Position numbers and translations under genes: made by a program. Positions 1-8,229 of a DNA stretch of 64,000 nucleotides are shown here, piece after piece. Source of the stretch: Enterocloster alcoholdehydrogenati (GTDB taxonomy: Bacteria > Bacillota > Clostridia > Lachnospirales > Lachnospiraceae); NCBI RefSeq assembly GCF_013282095.1, contig NZ_BLTJ01000007.1, positions 1-64,000 on the forward strand, given 5' to 3'. The notes below the pieces were generated by a model that ran no database searches, was not told the DNA's origin, and worked only from the letters and a program-made list of their open reading frames with translations. The first letter of the stretch is position 1. Every line of letters starts with the position of its first letter.

Positions 1-170
1 GCTAATGTTATCTTAAACCGTTTTACTTGGTTTTTGTTCTGAATTTTCTCAAATCCAAAGGTCTAAACCAAACCTTTTGAATTGTTAGAATTTTCAGGGT
101 TTTACATACTGTTTAATCTTCAATTTTCAAGGAACTCGTTTGTTGTTCGACTTTTCGTCCGCAACGGTTA
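1..170 (-). other. Leader of an rRNA operon whose genes lie beyond the left edge (inferred)
   Basis: This non-coding, AT-rich stretch read leftwards follows two consensus promoters. It contains a CTTGAAAATTGAAGAT-type box and repeated TTTGAG/TTGAGAAAATTCAGA motifs, as seen ahead of 16S genes in Clostridia. No reading frame is visible. The 16S gene itself is not in the window, so the assignment is inferred from the promoter strength and leader style. Confidence 0.55.
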
Positions 171-173
171 TTT

Positions 174-202
174 ATTATAACCGATCGCTTTTATTTTGTC
201 AA
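174..202 (-). promoter_or_regulatory. Proximal rRNA-type promoter P2 (perfect sigma-A consensus)
   Basis: Read on the minus strand, TTGACA (197-202) is followed by a 17-base spacer and TATAAT (174-179). Both hexamers match consensus exactly, which is typical of stable RNA promoters. Transcription runs leftwards out of the window. Confidence 0.8.
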
Positions 203-279
203 CAACTTTTTTAAAATTTATTTTGACATTTTTCAATGTCTTTTCTTTTTCTTTCCTGTCGTTCCCGACAGCGAAGATT

Positions 280-308
280 ATCTTACCAGAAGCATGGATA
301 AATGTCAA
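280..308 (-). promoter_or_regulatory. Distal rRNA-type promoter P1
   Basis: On the minus strand TTGACA (303-308), a 17-base spacer and TAAGAT (280-285) form a second strong promoter about 105 bases upstream of P2. A short dyad, CTGTCG-4-CGACAG (257-272), lies at or just after the predicted start site, so the P1 transcript would begin with a small hairpin. Confidence 0.7.
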
Positions 309-493
309 TAACTTTTTCAAATTTTTTTAGGATTTTATCATCATTGGCAGAAAGGCACAGCTGGAGCTGTTCTGGATGTATACTGACCAATGGAAAAAGA
401 CACTGGTTGGGGCACGCAGTCTACAAATAGAACACTGGCCGTTTAAATATGGACGAACCTCTGCTCTCCCCATACCGAACCATTTCAGTATGC

Positions 494-537
494 AAAAAGC
501 AGTTTCGGAATCAAATCCATCCCGAAACTGCTTTTTT
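494..537. terminator. Terminator downstream of the AIM24-like gene
   Basis: A 10-bp stem (GCAGTTTCGG at 499-508 with CCGAAACTGC at 522-531) is flanked by A and T runs, so it can act in both directions. It lies 12-50 bases after the stop of the leftward gene at 549. The rest of 309-493 shows no gene. Confidence 0.8.
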
Positions 538-548
538 ACACGAGGCCC

Positions 549-1322
549 TTAAATATTAGGCATCTTTGCGGTAGGCATCATAAGAACTCTGCCTGTGCCG
601 CGGTATACATTTACAAGACCTTCTCCAGAGGCAGCGGAGCCAATGAGGCTCTTGCCGGAACGCTCTACGGTAAAGTCCAGTCCCTTGCTCCAGGCAATAG
701 CATAATTTCCATCCACTTTCAGAACATCGTTTTGAAGTTCGATTTCAATAAGCTCCTCCTTAGGGCAGTCGGATTCAATACAGAATACACCATTTCCGTT
801 AAGACTGAGATTAAAGAGTCCCTCGTTGCCGGCAATGGCTGAGGACAGGTTGGAGCGCATCACCGCCTTATGCTGCAAGCTGGATTCACAGGCCAGAAAC
901 AGGCCATCATCCAGCACAACAGCGCCGCCCCATTCGGCTGCATCTAAGAGGATGAGATATTTATAGGTGGGTTCTAAGACCAGAATACCGTCGCCCGTGT
1001 ATTCCGGTTTGATGGCGGATTCCCCGCTGACCTTCCCTCGCACTGCCTTCCCCAGAAAATCTCCTACACTCTTGATCCCGGTAGTGGCATTGACGTTTCC
1101 AAGCATCCACTGCATAGCTCCTGCCTGAACGGTCACATTGGCCCGATTCAGATGGCACACCAGCTGACGCTTTTTCACATTCATCTGAGCGCTGAAATAA
1201 GCTGTTATAGCAGATCCTGGTGTTACACTGAGATCCCTCTGATATTCAATGACCTGAAACGCTCCCAGCTCAGAGAGGACTTTTACATCATCATTGTCAG
1301 CAAAATTTGAAATACGGTACAT
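549..1322 (-). CDS. AIM24 family protein
   Basis: A protein of 257 residues related to the AIM24/TIGR00266 family, an all-beta double-psi-like fold of unclear function in bacteria. The family signature is the glycine-rich C-terminal stretch GEGLVNVYRGTGRVLMMPT and an internal repeat of beta strands. There is no signal peptide or membrane segment, so it is probably cytoplasmic. A GTG lies six codons upstream, but AGGAGG six bases before the ATG at 1322 decides this start. It is followed by its own terminator and is separated by 73 bases from the upstream DUF5722 gene in the same direction. The family name is fairly secure; no biochemical role can be read from the sequence. Confidence 0.8.
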   Translation of the reverse strand: MYRISNFADNDDVKVLSELGAFQVIEYQRDLSVTPGSAITAYFSAQMNVKKRQLVCHLNRANVTVQAGAMQWMLGNVNATTGIKSVGDFLGKAVRGKVSGESAIKPEYTGDGILVLEPTYKYLILLDAAEWGGAVVLDDGLFLACESSLQHKAVMRSNLSSAIAGNEGLFNLSLNGNGVFCIESDCPKEELIEIELQNDVLKVDGNYAIAWSKGLDFTVERSGKSLIGSAASGEGLVNVYRGTGRVLMMPTAKMPNI

Positions 1323-1395
1323 ACATTCCCTCCTGTTCACTTGGCCATACGCTCCGACCTGTCCGAGTATGTTTTATCCTCATGGCCCAGCGTAA

Positions 1396-3102
1396 TTAGT
1401 TTTCCAGACTCTTCCACTTAAAATTCGGTATCACATCCGACCATTTGTTAATTCCTATAATAGACTTTGCGAACTCTGAAGCTTCAAGAGTAGAGTTTTT
1501 CTTGTCAATATCCCGAAATACCTGCCAGATCTTCTTGCGCTTGGTTGCCACAATCTTGTCGGGCTGGTTCATGTCGCACTCCCAGAGGCCAAATTTAAGT
1601 CCCTGCTTTGCCTCGCTGGGAGCGTCCACCTGGCGGCTTACGGTGTAAGCGTCAATATATGGGTTGCTGTCTACGATATAGTAAGAGTACGCATAGGCCG
1701 CTGCCTGAATCTCAGGTATATTCCCCCGTGTAGGGCTATAAGAGGTAAAGCCCTGCTCCGTCAGGATAATATGGCGCACATTTCCCGAAGGCGCTTTTAA
1801 TGCCTCCTGGTTAAAATAATCTGTCAGTACATTTAAGTTGGCGAAATTGATCACCGGAGAGTTAAAGTCATTTGTAAACAGGCCCGTGGACTGAGGATCA
1901 TCCCAAAATTCCGGTTCAGTCATCGGGCAGGGATACGGGTGATATGCCAGTCCCCAGTCCATTTGCCCCTGATTGTTGGCAATGGAGTTAAAACTGTCTA
2001 CGATTTCCTTGCCGCCGTATTTCACCTTGCCGTCAATTTCATTCATCCAGTTGTAATCAAGAGAGAAGTATACCCTGTCATTAGCATTGGTGCTCTTGAT
2101 AGCTGTATAGAATACGCGGAATGCCTTCTGATAAGCCTTCACATAGTTTGTCAGGTCCATAGGACCCATATAGTTCCACTGCTGGTTGTTTATCTCATTT
2201 CCAATAATCCAGTTGGACACTTTGCCATAGTCAGGATTTTTTCCGCTGTAATGGTCTGCCAGAAAAGCCGCAATCGCTCTGGTCTGTTCATAGCCCGCCT
2301 GATTAGCTGCATTAAACATATAGTAGAAAGCGTTAGAGGATTTTTTTGTACCTGGATAGATCAGATCCGGGCGGCTGTCGTTCCAGTCATTTAAAATGAT
2401 CACGGTAACGGTCATTCCCTTATTTGACAGAGCACTGATGGTTCTGTCGTAATCCTCTACAATTGCCTTGTTGAAATGATATGTCTTTCCGTCATATTCA
2501 TAATCAATACCAGTTCCCATAATCTGAGAAAACGCAATATTAGTCGTCACGTGCTTTACACCCAGGTCAAAGGCATCGTCCAGCATATCGATTTCAATAT
2601 TCAGGCCTTTTTTTGTCAGAGGCGTTTTGAAGGCTTCTGTATTTTTGGCCACCGCCTCCGGGTTTGTGATATAGTGCGGCTCGCTGATTGCCTTATAACT
2701 GGTTCCGTCAAAGGATGCCAGCACAAATTTACTGTAGAGCCGATCGGACGTACTGCCGAAATTCAGAGGAATCGTGGCTGTCGAACTGGAAAGAGCATCC
2801 GCCGAAGCAATGTAATCGCTCCTGCCATCCAGACTGTCCTCATAGGTCTGCTGCTCAAATACATAAACCTTTCCGTCTGTTCCCGTAGAATTACCGCTGC
2901 TGGAAAATACAATCTCCACATTCTGCTTATCTCCTGTGATCTTACAGGAGGAGATCTGGCCCTTTAATCCAGTTTCCGCCTCCTGCCCCTCCTCTGCTGC
3001 CGCAGTCTGTGTAAAGGCGCCCAGGCTCACTGCCGCCGCGCCAAAAAACAGCGCTGCCGCTAGGATCACTCCCCTGCCTCCTGTTAAAAATCCTTTTTTC
3101 AT
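1396..3102 (-). CDS. Secreted DUF5722 (TIM-barrel glycosidase-like) protein
   Basis: This 568-residue protein begins with a Sec signal peptide (Lys-Lys, a hydrophobic run and AXA-type cleavage around residues 30-36). A small beta domain follows (about 40-150), then a TIM-barrel region. Two likely catalytic glutamates fit clan GH-A spacing: Glu in the motif IIGNEINNQQWNY (about 305) as acid/base and Glu in IILTEQGF (about 450) as nucleophile. The family is DUF5722; its substrate is not established, but an extracellular beta-glycosidase role is plausible. GGAGGT lies seven bases before the ATG. It is transcribed with or just ahead of the AIM24-like gene, with no obvious functional link. Confidence 0.75.
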   Translation of the reverse strand: MKKGFLTGGRGVILAAALFFGAAAVSLGAFTQTAAAEEGQEAETGLKGQISSCKITGDKQNVEIVFSSSGNSTGTDGKVYVFEQQTYEDSLDGRSDYIASADALSSSTATIPLNFGSTSDRLYSKFVLASFDGTSYKAISEPHYITNPEAVAKNTEAFKTPLTKKGLNIEIDMLDDAFDLGVKHVTTNIAFSQIMGTGIDYEYDGKTYHFNKAIVEDYDRTISALSNKGMTVTVIILNDWNDSRPDLIYPGTKKSSNAFYYMFNAANQAGYEQTRAIAAFLADHYSGKNPDYGKVSNWIIGNEINNQQWNYMGPMDLTNYVKAYQKAFRVFYTAIKSTNANDRVYFSLDYNWMNEIDGKVKYGGKEIVDSFNSIANNQGQMDWGLAYHPYPCPMTEPEFWDDPQSTGLFTNDFNSPVINFANLNVLTDYFNQEALKAPSGNVRHIILTEQGFTSYSPTRGNIPEIQAAAYAYSYYIVDSNPYIDAYTVSRQVDAPSEAKQGLKFGLWECDMNQPDKIVATKRKKIWQVFRDIDKKNSTLEASEFAKSIIGINKWSDVIPNFKWKSLEN

Positions 3103-3213
3103 CTTGAAATTACCTCCGACTTATGTGTATGCTCCCGGAATATCCGTTTTAATATCAACTTCTATGATACCTAATCTATCCTGCATTTTCAATTACGATT
3201 TTATTACATTATC

Positions 3214-4119
3214 TTAAGTCTTATTTGTAATATCATTTTCCTGATAAACTTTTTTCAGAGTGAACCCCCGGCCCTGTACCTCGTTGATCTGGTTGATCAC
3301 CATAAATGCCTCCGGATCCTCATCCAGTACCAGCTGATTTAACCGCGGCAGATCGCGCTTGGAAATAACCGCCATAATCATATCCTGCTGGTTATGCAGG
3401 TATCCCGTTTCCATATGAAGCAGACTGGTGCCGCAGTCTAACCGTTCTCCTATGAGAGCATTGATGCGCTGATAACGGCGGCTGACAATCTTCACCTGGA
3501 TCCTGGCGGTGCCTGCCATTAAAACCTTATCCAGCACCAGAGTATATGTGATAATTAAAAGAATACCATAAAGTACCTCCTCTGTACCGGAGGTAATGAG
3601 CTGCAGCCCAAGGATCACGCAGTCCAGCACATAAAGAGAAAGCGATACGTTGATACCGCATTTTTTCCGCAGGATGAGACAGGGAATATCAACGCCGCCG
3701 GTAGACGCCCCTACTTTTATCACCATGCCAATCCCCGCTCCAATGAAAATGCCTGCGTAGATCACCGCCATAAGACGATCCTGCATATAAAAGCCCGTGA
3801 TTCCTGTCCGTTCCATAATTCCTAAGACGGCTGGATACATCACCGTGCTTAAGACAGTGGTAAGGGCAAATCCCTTTCCCAGCTGCCACAGTCCCAGTCC
3901 AAAGACAGCAATATTAAAAACACTTACAAATAGGCTTACAGGGATCCCACACAGCCGATTAAAAAACAGGCCCAGTCCTGTGGTGCCTCCTGTTACAAGG
4001 CCGTTCGGCATGATAAATAATACCACTGCAGCCGCATAGATCACATTTCCCAAAAGGATAACAGCTGCTTTTACGGCTATCTGAAGCCATTTCTGTCTGT
4101 TGTTGTTTTGTTTCATCAT
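3214..4119 (-). CDS. YitT family membrane protein (DUF161-DUF2179)
   Basis: A 301-residue integral membrane protein with five or six hydrophobic helices in the N-terminal DUF161 half, including the conserved turn NGLVTGGTTGLGL and the motif GASTGGVDI. The C-terminal soluble DUF2179 domain covers about residues 205-285 (GTSLLHMETGYLHNQQDMIM). The transport substrate of YitT proteins is unknown. An upstream in-frame ATG at 4167 is possible, but GGAAGGGAGAG just before the tandem ATGs at 4119/4116 supports the shorter form. The gene is divergent from thiW, and their -35 regions form a shared palindrome. Confidence 0.85.
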   Translation of the reverse strand: MMKQNNNRQKWLQIAVKAAVILLGNVIYAAAVVLFIMPNGLVTGGTTGLGLFFNRLCGIPVSLFVSVFNIAVFGLGLWQLGKGFALTTVLSTVMYPAVLGIMERTGITGFYMQDRLMAVIYAGIFIGAGIGMVIKVGASTGGVDIPCLILRKKCGINVSLSLYVLDCVILGLQLITSGTEEVLYGILLIITYTLVLDKVLMAGTARIQVKIVSRRYQRINALIGERLDCGTSLLHMETGYLHNQQDMIMAVISKRDLPRLNQLVLDEDPEAFMVINQINEVQGRGFTLKKVYQENDITNKT

Positions 4120-4161
4120 GTTCTCTCCCTTCCTTTCGAGGGTATCATTTTTCAGGTGGGC

Positions 4162-4180
4162 TGTCAAGAAAGCCTTGACA
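4162..4180. promoter_or_regulatory. Palindrome formed by facing -35 boxes of yitT and thiW
   Basis: TGTCAAG (4162-4168), five bases, then CTTGACA (4174-4180) is a perfect 7-bp dyad. It places TTGACA hexamers on both strands in the space between the divergent genes. It could be only overlapping divergent promoters, or an operator. The minus-strand promoter has a poor -10 (TACCCT). Confidence 0.45.
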
Positions 4181-4202
4181 ATCCACGCCCGCCGTTTATA
4201 AT
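4175..4202 (+). promoter_or_regulatory. Promoter of the thiW leader
   Basis: TTGACA (4175-4180), a 16-base spacer and TATAAT (4197-4202) give a strong sigma-A promoter. Transcription should start near 4209, almost 290 bases before the thiW start codon. Confidence 0.75.
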
Positions 4203-4208
4203 ACTCTT

Positions 4209-4440
4209 AGAACTTTTGTATCTGTTTCCTTTTTCGGATGCTGAGCCGGTGTGAGGGGGAGCGCCCTGATGCTGCGTACAAAAGGATAGCGATGGGAGTC
4301 CGTGTTTCGGATTGAGAGGATGCAGGAGAGCATCGACCGAAGAGCGCATAAACTGCGCCCTATCACAGCTGCTTGACCGGCGCCGTCGCTATGCCTGTAT
4401 CTTCGGGAACATATGTCTGACGCACCCAGGTGCGTTTTTT
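4209..4440 (+). ncRNA. Structured regulatory leader of thiW (unassigned class, riboswitch-like)
   Basis: The 230-nt leader can fold into two adjacent domains. Domain 1 is closed by CTTTTGTA (4213-4220) with TACAAAAG (4277-4284). Domain 2 is closed by ATAGCGA (4286-4292) with TCGCTAT (4386-4392) and holds small stems GATGC/GCATC (4319-4334) and GCGCA/TGCGC (4344-4358). CCGAAGA (4337-4343) can pair with TCTTCGG (4400-4406), which excludes the domain-2 closing stem. An intrinsic terminator ends the leader. The position before thiamine genes suggests a TPP-type sensor. Fragments resembling TPP aptamers (GCTGAG at 4240, GAGTCC with GGATTGAGAG at 4296-4318) are present, but the canonical 3' half is not, so no class is assigned. 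Confidence 0.5.
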
Positions 4441-4441
4441 T
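4420..4441 (+). terminator. thiW: Terminator/attenuator ahead of thiW
   Basis: ACGCACC (4420-4426) pairs with GGTGCGT (4429-4435), the innermost pairs being left open as a loop, and a run of seven T follows. It lies about 58 bases before the thiW start, so it is placed to attenuate rather than end a gene. Confidence 0.75.
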
Positions 4442-4498
4442 ATGTCCGAAAACAGTCCTGGCGCCTGCCGGTACGCGGCAGAAAAGAGGAAGGAATTT

Positions 4499-5215
4499 AT
4501 GAACAAAAACAAACACGCAGCGAAACTGGTCTTTCTTGCCATGATGGTGGCACTGGGAGTGGTGATCTCTCCCATTCTCCGTGTGGAGGGTATGTGTCCC
4601 ATGGCCCATTTCATCAATGTCACCTGTGCAGTAATGCTGGGCCCCTGGTATGCCTTCGTATGCGCCCTGGCAATCGGCATTATCCGTATGACCTGTATGG
4701 GAATCCCTCCCCTGGCGCTTACAGGCGCTGTATTCGGAGCCTTTTTATCAGGAATGTTCTACCGTATGTCCAGGGGCAAACTGGTCTGTGCCTTTGCAGG
4801 CGAGGTCATTGGAACCGGCATCATTGGCGCAATCCTCTCCTATCCTGTTATGACTTTTGTATGGGGCAAAACGGGACTGACCTGGTTTTTCTATGTGCCG
4901 TCCTTTATCGCAGGCACGCTGATCGGCGGAACCATTGCCTTTTTATTCTTAAAACATTTGCAGAAGGCAAAGCTTTTGTCAATGTTCCAGGAAACGCTGG
5001 GCTCTCAGGCCTACGATTCCAGGGAGGATGTGACAAATGACGCGCTTGGAATCGCCTTTTCCGGCTTTATCGGATATCTGGCTGTAACTGTGGCAGTTCA
5101 CCAGTTCGCACCCGACGGCGGAACTGTGGTGAATATGCTGCGCTATCTGGTACTGGCAGCCTTCATGGGAGCGGCCCTTGTGTACTGGAATGTAAAACGT
5201 CCTAAAGCAGCATAG
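4499..5215 (+). CDS. thiW: ThiW-family ECF transporter S component (thiamine precursor uptake)
   Basis: A 238-residue hydrophobic protein of the ThiW family, the substrate-binding component of an energy-coupling-factor importer thought to carry the thiazole precursor of thiamine. The family core (residues 1-160) includes VEGMCPMAHFINV and LGPWYAFVCALAIGIIR, with about five membrane helices. A C-terminal part of about 75 residues with a soluble linker and two more hydrophobic segments goes beyond the size I expect of ThiW. AGAGGAAGGA lies just before the ATG at 4499; an upstream ATG at 4430 falls within the terminator and is rejected. It is followed by thiM, consistent with thiazole salvage, and is probably controlled by the structured leader. 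Confidence 0.85.
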   Translation: MNKNKHAAKLVFLAMMVALGVVISPILRVEGMCPMAHFINVTCAVMLGPWYAFVCALAIGIIRMTCMGIPPLALTGAVFGAFLSGMFYRMSRGKLVCAFAGEVIGTGIIGAILSYPVMTFVWGKTGLTWFFYVPSFIAGTLIGGTIAFLFLKHLQKAKLLSMFQETLGSQAYDSREDVTNDALGIAFSGFIGYLAVTVAVHQFAPDGGTVVNMLRYLVLAAFMGAALVYWNVKRPKAA

Positions 5216-5341
5216 GGTTTCAGAGCAATCTGCATTTGCGGCACCGTCAAAGGCCCACGGCCATCTGACATTTTTCTGCAGCCAGTGCCGTCTTTTACAT
5301 TCTTACTGCAACTATTTCCCGATGAAAGGAGCTTTACTCTC

Positions 5342-6175
5342 ATGGATCTGATCTCCCGTTTACATACCTCATCTCCTCTGATTCACTGCATTACTCATCC
5401 CATTGCTATTAATGACTGCGCAAACGCCGTACTGGCTCTGGGAGCGCGTCCGATCATGGCGGAGCATCCTGCGGAAGCAGCTCAGATCGCAGCCCTGGCC
5501 CAGTCTCTGACCGTCAGTCTGGGAAATATCACGGATGCCAGAGCAGAATCCATCATGGCCGCCGGACGCATCCGCCCCGGCGTGATCGATCTGGTAGGGA
5601 TCGCCTGCAGCGATTTTCGTATGAAACTGGCCAAACGGTTCATACAGGAATGTCATCCTGCGGTAATCAAGGGAAATGCCTCTGAGATCCGCGCCATTGC
5701 AGGGACCGGATTTCACAGTCAGGGAATCGATGTGAGCCCGAAAGACGCAGTTGAAAAGGGAGATGAAAGCGCTCAGCTGAAACTGGCACTTTTGATGAAG
5801 GGAATCGCTGACCAGACCGGTGCGGTGGTGGCTGCCAGCGGAGCGGTGGATGTGATCGTGGCTCCCGGTGGAGATACGGCCTACTTTCTTGAAAATGGAG
5901 TGCCTTCCATGGCGCAGATCACTGGAACCGGCTGTATGCTGACCTGTATCATGGGGGCTTTTATGGCTGTGACGTCCCCCTTGAATGCAGCTATTGCCGG
6001 AGCCGCAGCCTTGGGAATCTCAGGAGAAACAGCCGATTGCTCCCTGGGACTTGGAACCTATCACATGAAGCTGTTGGACGCACTGTCTCTGCTAAGCAAT
6101 GAGACCCTTGAACGCAGGATGAAACTTCATACAAAAACGCTGAGGGTATATACGGATGGATCTACATCCGCATAA
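5342..6175 (+). CDS. thiM: Hydroxyethylthiazole kinase
   Basis: A 277-residue ThiM, which phosphorylates 4-methyl-5-(2-hydroxyethyl)thiazole in thiamine salvage. Family features are the N-terminal HCITHPIAINDCANAVLALGA stretch, the NITDA turn, KGNASEIRAIAG, and the anion-hole motif ITGTGCMLT with the conserved Cys. The usual DPVGxGAT-xxR segment is altered to DLVGIACSDFR, which is unusual but keeps the Arg. An ATG at 5285 is in frame, but AAAGGAG ten bases before 5342 and family length favour the later start. It lies downstream of thiW, probably co-transcribed, and its last 14 bases overlap the convergent ThiE-like gene. Confidence 0.9.
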   Translation: MDLISRLHTSSPLIHCITHPIAINDCANAVLALGARPIMAEHPAEAAQIAALAQSLTVSLGNITDARAESIMAAGRIRPGVIDLVGIACSDFRMKLAKRFIQECHPAVIKGNASEIRAIAGTGFHSQGIDVSPKDAVEKGDESAQLKLALLMKGIADQTGAVVAASGAVDVIVAPGGDTAYFLENGVPSMAQITGTGCMLTCIMGAFMAVTSPLNAAIAGAAALGISGETADCSLGLGTYHMKLLDALSLLSNETLERRMKLHTKTLRVYTDGSTSA

Positions 6176-6797
6176 ACCCTGACATCATACATCCGCCTGC
6201 CGCACCTGTTTCCAAAATCTGCGGCAGGCGATTTTCATTTACACCGCCGATGGCATAGACCGGAACCGTGCTTTCATTACAGACCTGTCTTAAAAACTCC
6301 AGTCCCCGACCGGGCAATCCCTTCTTACAGTCCGTTTCATAGATATTTCCTGCAAATAAATAGTCTGCTCCAAGCTCTATGGCCTCTTTTACCTCTTCCA
6401 CCGAATGAATGGAGGTTCCCGTCCATTCGGCCCACGAAGGCCTTCCTGTGCTCCTTAAAACAGACATCGGAATATGGATTCTTACAGTTCCCAGCTCATG
6501 CGCTATATCTGGTGCTGTATTTACAATCAGTTCCTGACCGGCTCCCCGGCAGATTTCTCTAACCTGGTAAGCAAGACATTTATACAATTCTGAACTTAAA
6601 TCTTTCTCACGCAGTACAATTGCCCTTGGCCTTGCGGACACGATACGGCGGATCTGTGCCAGATAACGTATCCAGGTATCCGTACCCGGCATAAATGCCG
6701 GGATCTCTGTCCGGCTTTCTCTTCCATTTTCTCCCTTTTCTATTTCCCGTCTCCTGCAAAGGCTGTGATTTGTCACTGCTATCATTTTCCCGTACAT
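6162..6797 (-). CDS. ThiE/TenI-like thiamine phosphate synthase
   Basis: A TIM-barrel protein of 211 residues of the ThiE/TenI family. Recognisable segments are IVLREKDLS (the QLREKDL motif), the GTSIHSVEEVKEAIELGADY strand-helix unit, the phosphate-loop region GNIYETDCKKGLPGRG and VPVYAIGGVNENR. ThiE joins HMP-PP and thiazole phosphate; TenI paralogues isomerise thiazole tautomers. The sequence does not separate the two, but thiW and thiM next door favour thiamine phosphate synthesis. GGGGAGGT ten bases before the ATG at 6797 decides this start over an ATG at 6932. It ends 14 bases inside thiM on the other strand and lies downstream of tuf and its terminator. Confidence 0.75.
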   Translation of the reverse strand: MYGKMIAVTNHSLCRRREIEKGENGRESRTEIPAFMPGTDTWIRYLAQIRRIVSARPRAIVLREKDLSSELYKCLAYQVREICRGAGQELIVNTAPDIAHELGTVRIHIPMSVLRSTGRPSWAEWTGTSIHSVEEVKEAIELGADYLFAGNIYETDCKKGLPGRGLEFLRQVCNESTVPVYAIGGVNENRLPQILETGAAGGCMMSGFMRM

Positions 6798-6866
6798 AAA
6801 TATATACCTCCCCGGTACCTCTGGCCGGACAGCAGGCGTGCCGTCTGGCATTGTCTTTCCATGTAC

Positions 6867-6895
6867 TAAAAAACCCCCGGAAAACTCCGGGGGCC
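6867..6895 (-). terminator. Terminator of the str operon after tuf
   Basis: On the minus strand a 7-bp GC stem, CCCCCGG (6887-6893) with CCGGGGG (6874-6880), is followed by TTTTTT. It lies about 75 bases after the tuf stop codon. Confidence 0.85.
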
Positions 6896-6970
6896 AACTC
6901 GTTTGGGCACAATATCCATTCAGATATATCATTTATCACATTCGCCGGGGTTAACCCCCTTAAGCGTTAA

Positions 6971-8164
6971 TTACTCTACGATAGATACAACTCTACCGGA
7001 ACCTACGGTACGTCCGCCTTCACGGATAGCGAAACGAAGACCCTGCTCCATAGCTACTGGATGAATCAGCTCTACGGTCATCTCTACGTTATCGCCAGGC
7101 ATACACATCTCTGTACCAGCTGGCAGCTCGCAAACGCCAGTTACGTCAGTTGTTCTGAAGTAGAACTGTGGACGGTAGTTGTTGAAGAAAGGTGTATGAC
7201 GGCCGCCCTCGTCCTTAGTCAGAACGTAAACCTGAGCGGTAAACTTGTTGTGGCACTTTACAGAACCTGGCTTGCACAGACACTGTCCGCGCTCGATCTC
7301 TGTTCTCTGAACACCACGCAACAGAGCACCGATGTTATCACCAGCCTCAGCGCTGTCAAGGAGCTTACGGAACATCTCGATACCGGTAACAACGGTCTTG
7401 CGAACCTCCTCATGGATACCGATGATCTCAACTTCGTCGTTCAGGTTCAGAGTACCACGCTCTACTCTACCAGTAGCAACAGTACCACGGCCAGTAATGG
7501 TGAATACGTCCTCTACAGGCATCAGGAAAGGCTTATCTGTCTCACGAACAGGATCTGGGATGTAGCTGTCAACAGCGTCCATCAGCTCCATAACCTTGTC
7601 GCCCCATGTGCCCATCGGATCCTCAAGAGCCTTCAGAGCGGAACCCTGGATGATTGGTGTATCATCGCCTGGGAACTCGTACTCATTTAACAGCTCGCGG
7701 ATCTCCATATCAACCAGCTCAAGCAGCTCAGGATCGTCTACCATATCGCACTTGTTCATGAATACCACGATATAGGGAACGCCTACCTGACGGGACAGAA
7801 GGATGTGCTCTCTTGTCTGAGCCATAACACCATCCGTTGCAGCTACAACCAGGATAGCGCCGTCCATCTGAGCAGCACCAGTGATCATGTTCTTAACGTA
7901 GTCAGCATGTCCTGGGCAGTCAACGTGTGCATAGTGTCTCTTCTCTGTCTGATACTCAACGTGAGCAGTAGAGATAGTGATACCACGCTCTCTCTCCTCT
8001 GGAGCCTTATCGATGTTCTCGAAATCTACCTTTGCGTTACCAGCAACTCTCTCTGCCAGAACCTTTGTGATTGCAGCAGTCAGAGTAGTTTTACCGTGGT
8101 CAACGTGTCCAATGGTACCAATGTTACAATGTGGTTTAGTTCTGTCAAACTTAGCTTTAGCCAT
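6971..8164 (-). CDS. tuf: Elongation factor Tu
   Basis: EF-Tu of 397 residues, the GTPase that delivers aminoacyl-tRNA to the ribosome. G1 GHVDHGKT (19-26), G3 DCPGH (81-85), G4 NKCD (136-139) and the SAL G5 motif are intact, followed by beta-barrel domains 2 and 3. Length and sequence are normal for Firmicutes. AAGGAGG precedes the ATG at 8164. It is the last gene of the rpsL-rpsG-fusA-tuf cluster and also has its own promoter in the 200-base gap after fusA, so it can be transcribed alone. A GC-rich hairpin (GCCCGC-3-GCGGGC) lies in its leader near 8187-8207. Confidence 0.98.
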   Translation of the reverse strand: MAKAKFDRTKPHCNIGTIGHVDHGKTTLTAAITKVLAERVAGNAKVDFENIDKAPEERERGITISTAHVEYQTEKRHYAHVDCPGHADYVKNMITGAAQMDGAILVVAATDGVMAQTREHILLSRQVGVPYIVVFMNKCDMVDDPELLELVDMEIRELLNEYEFPGDDTPIIQGSALKALEDPMGTWGDKVMELMDAVDSYIPDPVRETDKPFLMPVEDVFTITGRGTVATGRVERGTLNLNDEVEIIGIHEEVRKTVVTGIEMFRKLLDSAEAGDNIGALLRGVQRTEIERGQCLCKPGSVKCHNKFTAQVYVLTKDEGGRHTPFFNNYRPQFYFRTTDVTGVCELPAGTEMCMPGDNVEMTVELIHPVAMEQGLRFAIREGGRTVGSGRVVSIVE

Positions 8165-8229
8165 TTTATAACGTCCTCCTTAATTTGCGCCCGCAAAGCG
8201 GGCTGATATAGTTAGTCAGGCTATCAATC

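Noticed and set aside
4209-4440. Assignment of the thiW leader as a standard TPP, glycine, cobalamin or SAM riboswitch.
   Set aside because: Only short fragments match: GCTGAG and GGATTGAGAG for TPP, GGAGAG..CCGAAG for glycine. The remaining conserved blocks and their order are missing, so it is left unclassified.
4312-5040. Long plus-strand reading frame overlapping thiW.
   Set aside because: It is Cys/Arg/His-rich, crosses the terminator, has no ribosome site and lies in another frame of a clear thiW gene.
7061-7690. Reading frame antisense to tuf.
   Set aside because: It is a shadow of the biased codon use of tuf; no family resemblance or ribosome site. The same holds for antisense frames across fusA, rpoB and rpoC.
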